DNA from: Agathobaculum sp. NTUH-O15-33
GTDB lineage: Bacteria; Bacillota; Clostridia; Oscillospirales; Butyricicoccaceae
Assembly (NCBI RefSeq): GCF_033193315.1
Contig: NZ_CP136187.1
Coordinates: forward strand, 682,001-746,000
Direction: 5' to 3'
Length of the DNA: 64,000 bases
The notes beneath the pieces are model-generated. The model did no database searches and was not told where the DNA came from. It saw only the letters and a program-made list of their open reading frames with translations. Below, piece after piece: positions 61,449 through 64,000 of this stretch; the stretch's first letter is position 1; each line of letters opens with the position of its first letter. The translations under genes and the position numbers were made by a program.

Positions 61449-62438
61449 ATGCTGAAAGCAGCGATTATCGGTTCCGGCGCGATGGGCAGAATCCATGGCG
61501 GCATCATAGGCTCCACCGGCCGGGCCGAGGTAAAATATGTGTTCGATACCGTGGCGGAGCGGGCGGAAAAGCTCGCCGCGGAGTGGGGGGCGGAGCCGGT
61601 CACCGATATGGACGCGCTCTGCTCCAAGGAGATCGATCTGGCTTTTGTCTGCGTGCCCAATAAGCTGCACGCACAGGTGGCAGTCCGTCTGCTCTCGGCG
61701 GGGATCAACGTGTTTTCCGAAAAGCCCATGGCGACCAGCGTGCGGGACGCGCAGGCCATGGTGGACGCGGCAAAGGCCGCAGGAAAGCGCCTGTTCGTCG
61801 GCCATAACCGCCGCTTCGCGCCGGTCTATCTGGCCGCGAAGCAGAGCGTGTCGCAGCAAGCGTACCATCCGCACAATATCAACATCATCCAGAACGACGG
61901 CGATATGGGCGGCGAAGGCTCGATCTGGGCGGCGGATTTTCAAAATCTGGGCGGCTTCCTGTACGATACGACCATCCACTTTCTCGATATGGCCGAATAC
62001 CTGATGGGCGAGCTGGAAAGCGTTGCGGCGCTGAGTAAGTCGGCCTGCTACCCGGTGGACGATGATTTTGTCATTCAGCTCAAATTCAAAAGCGGCGGCC
62101 TAGGCGCGATCACCACCTGCGGCCACGCCTCGTGGATCTTCCCGTTCGAGCGGGTGCAGGTCGTGGGCGATCATCAGTCGGTCATCACGGAGGAGCTGGA
62201 CAGCTACCGCTATTGTCCGGGCCTGTCCAAGGTGATCGAGGCGAACGAGTACACCAAGCTGCCGTTTGAGAAAAAATGGGGCTACTACGCGATGCACCTG
62301 CACATGTACGATGCGCTGGAAAAAGGCCTGCCCGCCCTGAACGACGGTCTGGTCGGTCTGCGCGCCGTCAAACTGGTTGAAGCCTGCCACTGCAGCATTG
62401 CTCAAAACGGAGCGGCGTGCAGGGTAGACTCCATATAA
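61449..62438 (+). CDS. Gfo/Idh/MocA-family oxidoreductase (inositol dehydrogenase-like)
   Basis: 329 residues. N-terminal Rossmann domain with GSGAMGRIHGG (about 7-17), FVCVPNKLHA, FSEKPMATS (Lys about 95) and HNRRFAPVY, then the family's C-terminal beta-sheet domain with DTTIHFLDMAEYL. Together with the IolE-like gene it suggests oxidation of inositol to inosose, but sugar dehydrogenases share this sequence pattern. Confidence 0.88.
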   Translation: MLKAAIIGSGAMGRIHGGIIGSTGRAEVKYVFDTVAERAEKLAAEWGAEPVTDMDALCSKEIDLAFVCVPNKLHAQVAVRLLSAGINVFSEKPMATSVRDAQAMVDAAKAAGKRLFVGHNRRFAPVYLAAKQSVSQQAYHPHNINIIQNDGDMGGEGSIWAADFQNLGGFLYDTTIHFLDMAEYLMGELESVAALSKSACYPVDDDFVIQLKFKSGGLGAITTCGHASWIFPFERVQVVGDHQSVITEELDSYRYCPGLSKVIEANEYTKLPFEKKWGYYAMHLHMYDALEKGLPALNDGLVGLRAVKLVEACHCSIAQNGAACRVDSI

Positions 62439-62472
62439 GCAGAAACGCTCAGATGATGAAGGAGGAAGAAAC

Positions 62473-63498
62473 ATGAAAAAGGGCAAAGGCTTACTTTCGA
62501 TGCTGACGGCATCCGCGCTGCTGATGGGGGTGCTCGCCGGCTGCGGCGGCGCGCCCGACGCAAAGGGCGAAGCGTCTGCGGATGGCGGTCCGGCTGAGGG
62601 CGGAAAGAACGTTTCCGCGATCCTGATGTCGCTCAACAGCGATTACTGGCATATGATCGAGTCCGGCGTGATCAACGGCGGCTCGGATTTCGGCATGGAT
62701 GTAACCATCACCGCGCCCACGAACGAGGCCGACGTCACCGGTCAGATCGCCATGATCGAGGATCAGATCACCGCCGGTGCGAACGGTCTGGTCTTAGCCC
62801 CGTGCGATACCAAGGCCGTGCTGCCCGCGCTTGAAAAGTGCAAGGAAAGCGGCATTCCGGTCGTTCTGATCGATATGGATCTGGACGAGGAGAACCGTGA
62901 CCTGCGCGCCACCTTTATCGGCAGCTCGGAATACGCGGCCGGCGAAATGGTGGGCCAATACATTGTGGATAATTTTGAACCCTGCAAGATCGCGGTCATC
63001 CGCGGCCTCGCCGGTCTGCCCTCGCACGACGCGCGCGCGGGTGGTATGCGCGACACGGTCACCGCCAAGGGGTTTGAGGTCGTCACCGAGCAGCCCGCGG
63101 ATTCCGAACGCGGCAAGGCGGTCAACGTGGCGGAGAACATCATGGAATCCACGCCCGATGTCAAGATCATTTATTGCACCAACGATGAGATGGCGCTCGG
63201 CGCGTATCAGGCCGTGGAAGGACAGCAGAAGACCGACGAGATTTTCATCATCGGCTTTGACGGTTCGCCGGACGCGCTCAAGTCGATCAAGGACGGCAAG
63301 CTGGGCGCGAGCCTTGCGCAGAAGCCGATCGAGATGGGCTTTAAGGGCGTCGAAGCGCTGCAGACCCTGCTGGACGGCGGCACGGTGGACAGCACCATCT
63401 ATACCTCCACGCAGATCGTGGATGCCTCCAACGTCGAGACGTTCGAGGCCGATTTGAACGCACAGATGGAAAAGGCGGCCGCGGCGGCGAAGAAGTAA
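62473..63498 (+). CDS. Sugar-binding lipoprotein of ABC transporter
   Basis: 341 residues. Signal peptide with lipobox LAGC (Cys23), then a periplasmic-binding protein type 1 fold: AILMSLNSDYWHMIESG, DQITAGANGLVLAPCD, DMDLDEENRD and FIIGFDGSPDALKSI. This is the RbsB/IatP type, binding ribose, inositol or related sugars. AAGGAGGAAG is the ribosome binding site. It comes after the dehydrogenase gene rather than first. Confidence 0.93.
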   Translation: MKKGKGLLSMLTASALLMGVLAGCGGAPDAKGEASADGGPAEGGKNVSAILMSLNSDYWHMIESGVINGGSDFGMDVTITAPTNEADVTGQIAMIEDQITAGANGLVLAPCDTKAVLPALEKCKESGIPVVLIDMDLDEENRDLRATFIGSSEYAAGEMVGQYIVDNFEPCKIAVIRGLAGLPSHDARAGGMRDTVTAKGFEVVTEQPADSERGKAVNVAENIMESTPDVKIIYCTNDEMALGAYQAVEGQQKTDEIFIIGFDGSPDALKSIKDGKLGASLAQKPIEMGFKGVEALQTLLDGGTVDSTIYTSTQIVDASNVETFEADLNAQMEKAAAAAKK

Positions 63499-63530
63499 CC
63501 AGCATTACTGAGAAAGGAGCGTTTGACACG

Positions 63531-64000
63531 ATGAAAGTCATGGCGATCGTCGCCCATATGGACGACGCGGAAATCTACTGCGGAGGCACGCTCCGGAAAT
63601 ACATTGAGCGCGGGGACGAGGTAACGGTGCTTGTCGTCACCAACGGCAACAAGGGCAGCCACACGCTCTCGCCGGAGGAGCTGACGCGGGTGCGCCGCGA
63701 GGAGCAGCGCGAGGCTTGCCGCCGCTTGGGCGCGAACGAGCCCATGTTTTATAATTACGAGGATGATATGATGATCGACTCCGTGCAGCTGCGGCTCGAT
63801 CTGGTCGCGGCGATCCGCAAGGTGCGTCCGCGCGTCATCATCACGCACACGCCGCAGGACGGCTCGAACGATCATGGCATGGTGGGCATGGGCGTGACAA
63901 AGGCGCTGATCTCCCTGCCATTCAAAAACATTCCGGTCGAAGAGGAACCGATGGAGGAAATGCCACAGGTGTTCTTTATGGAGCCCGCCGGCGGCGTGGG
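63531..64000 (+). CDS. PIG-L family deacetylase (3' partial)
   Basis: At least 156 residues; the gene runs off the window. MKVMAIVAHMDDAEIYCGGTL holds the PIG-L/LmbE zinc motif (AHPDDE is read as AHMDDAE), followed by TNGNKGSHTL and RVRREEQREACRRLGA; the later DGSNDHGMVG holds the third metal ligand. These enzymes remove N-acetyl groups from GlcNAc-linked molecules, including GlcNAc-inositols. GAAAGGAG precedes the ATG. Its place in an inositol-type operon is notable. Confidence 0.88.
   Translation, partial: MKVMAIVAHMDDAEIYCGGTLRKYIERGDEVTVLVVTNGNKGSHTLSPEELTRVRREEQREACRRLGANEPMFYNYEDDMMIDSVQLRLDLVAAIRKVRPRVIITHTPQDGSNDHGMVGMGVTKALISLPFKNIPVEEEPMEEMPQVFFMEPAGGV

Overview
The window is a GC-rich (by eye about 60%) chromosomal stretch from an anaerobic, low-complexity-genome Firmicute. 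The mix of a RemA/Gmk/omega/CoaBC/PriA core cluster, a Stp/PrkC kinase pair, a FabK/FabZ type-II fatty-acid operon, a SpoIVFA/SpoIVFB-like sporulation pair, NrdR, flotillin/NfeD and frequent TTG/GTG starts points to Clostridia, most likely Oscillospirales (Butyricicoccus/Agathobaculum-like). The genus is inference; no rRNA or phylogenetic marker comparison was possible. No prophage, insertion sequence with a transposase, or CRISPR array was seen.

Layout. 1-2.5 kb: the end of an RseC-like protein, then a DUF5685 / J-domain / membrane-protein trio with unusual cysteine-rich sequences. 2.5-17.6 kb: a long, tightly overlapped plus-strand housekeeping run (yicC-remA-gmk-rpoZ-coaBC-priA, def-fmt-Zn peptidase-rsmB-rlmN, PP2C-PrkC-rsgA-thiN). 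17.7-24.4 kb: aspartate aminotransferase, purB, secD-secF, a TIM-barrel isomerase and nrdR. 24.4-27.2 kb: metNIQ behind a 25-codon Met-containing leader peptide and a terminator/antiterminator. 27.2-36.7 kb: the fatty-acid synthesis locus, with fabD divergent from fabH-fabK-fabG-fabF-accB-fabZ-accC-accD-accA-acpP. 36.7-40.9 kb: a Cro/C1-type regulator divergent from an NfeD-flotillin operon that also carries two paralogous six-helix membrane proteins. 40.9-46.5 kb: a sugar cluster (RbsD/FucU-like, GPH symporter, alpha/beta hydrolase) divergent from an AraC regulator fused to a GH39-like domain. 46.5-51.6 kb: anti-sigma/ECF sigma, DUF1653, RidA, TypA, YtaF-like protein, tRNA-Gln. 51.8-57.6 kb: SpoIVFA/SpoIVFB-like pair, CarD, ispD-ispF and a FIST-GGDEF-EAL protein. 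57.9-64 kb: an inositol-type catabolism/uptake operon running off the end in a PIG-L deacetylase.

Points most worth a second look: (i) a family of intergenic elements at about 13.0, 20.5 and 31.0 kb (two full, one partial) that keep the same hairpin order while the stem sequences differ; (ii) a regulator whose reading frame is broken in a nine-base A run, facing a flotillin operon with the same 15-bp palindrome in both promoters; (iii) a second homopolymer frameshift (T7) at the start of the SpoIVFB-like protease; (iv) a methionine leader-peptide attenuator in front of metNIQ; (v) an AraC-GH39 fusion that kept the nucleophile but lost the acid/base residue, with a direct repeat in its divergent control region; (vi) two back-to-back consensus promoters sharing one -10 between fabD and fabH.
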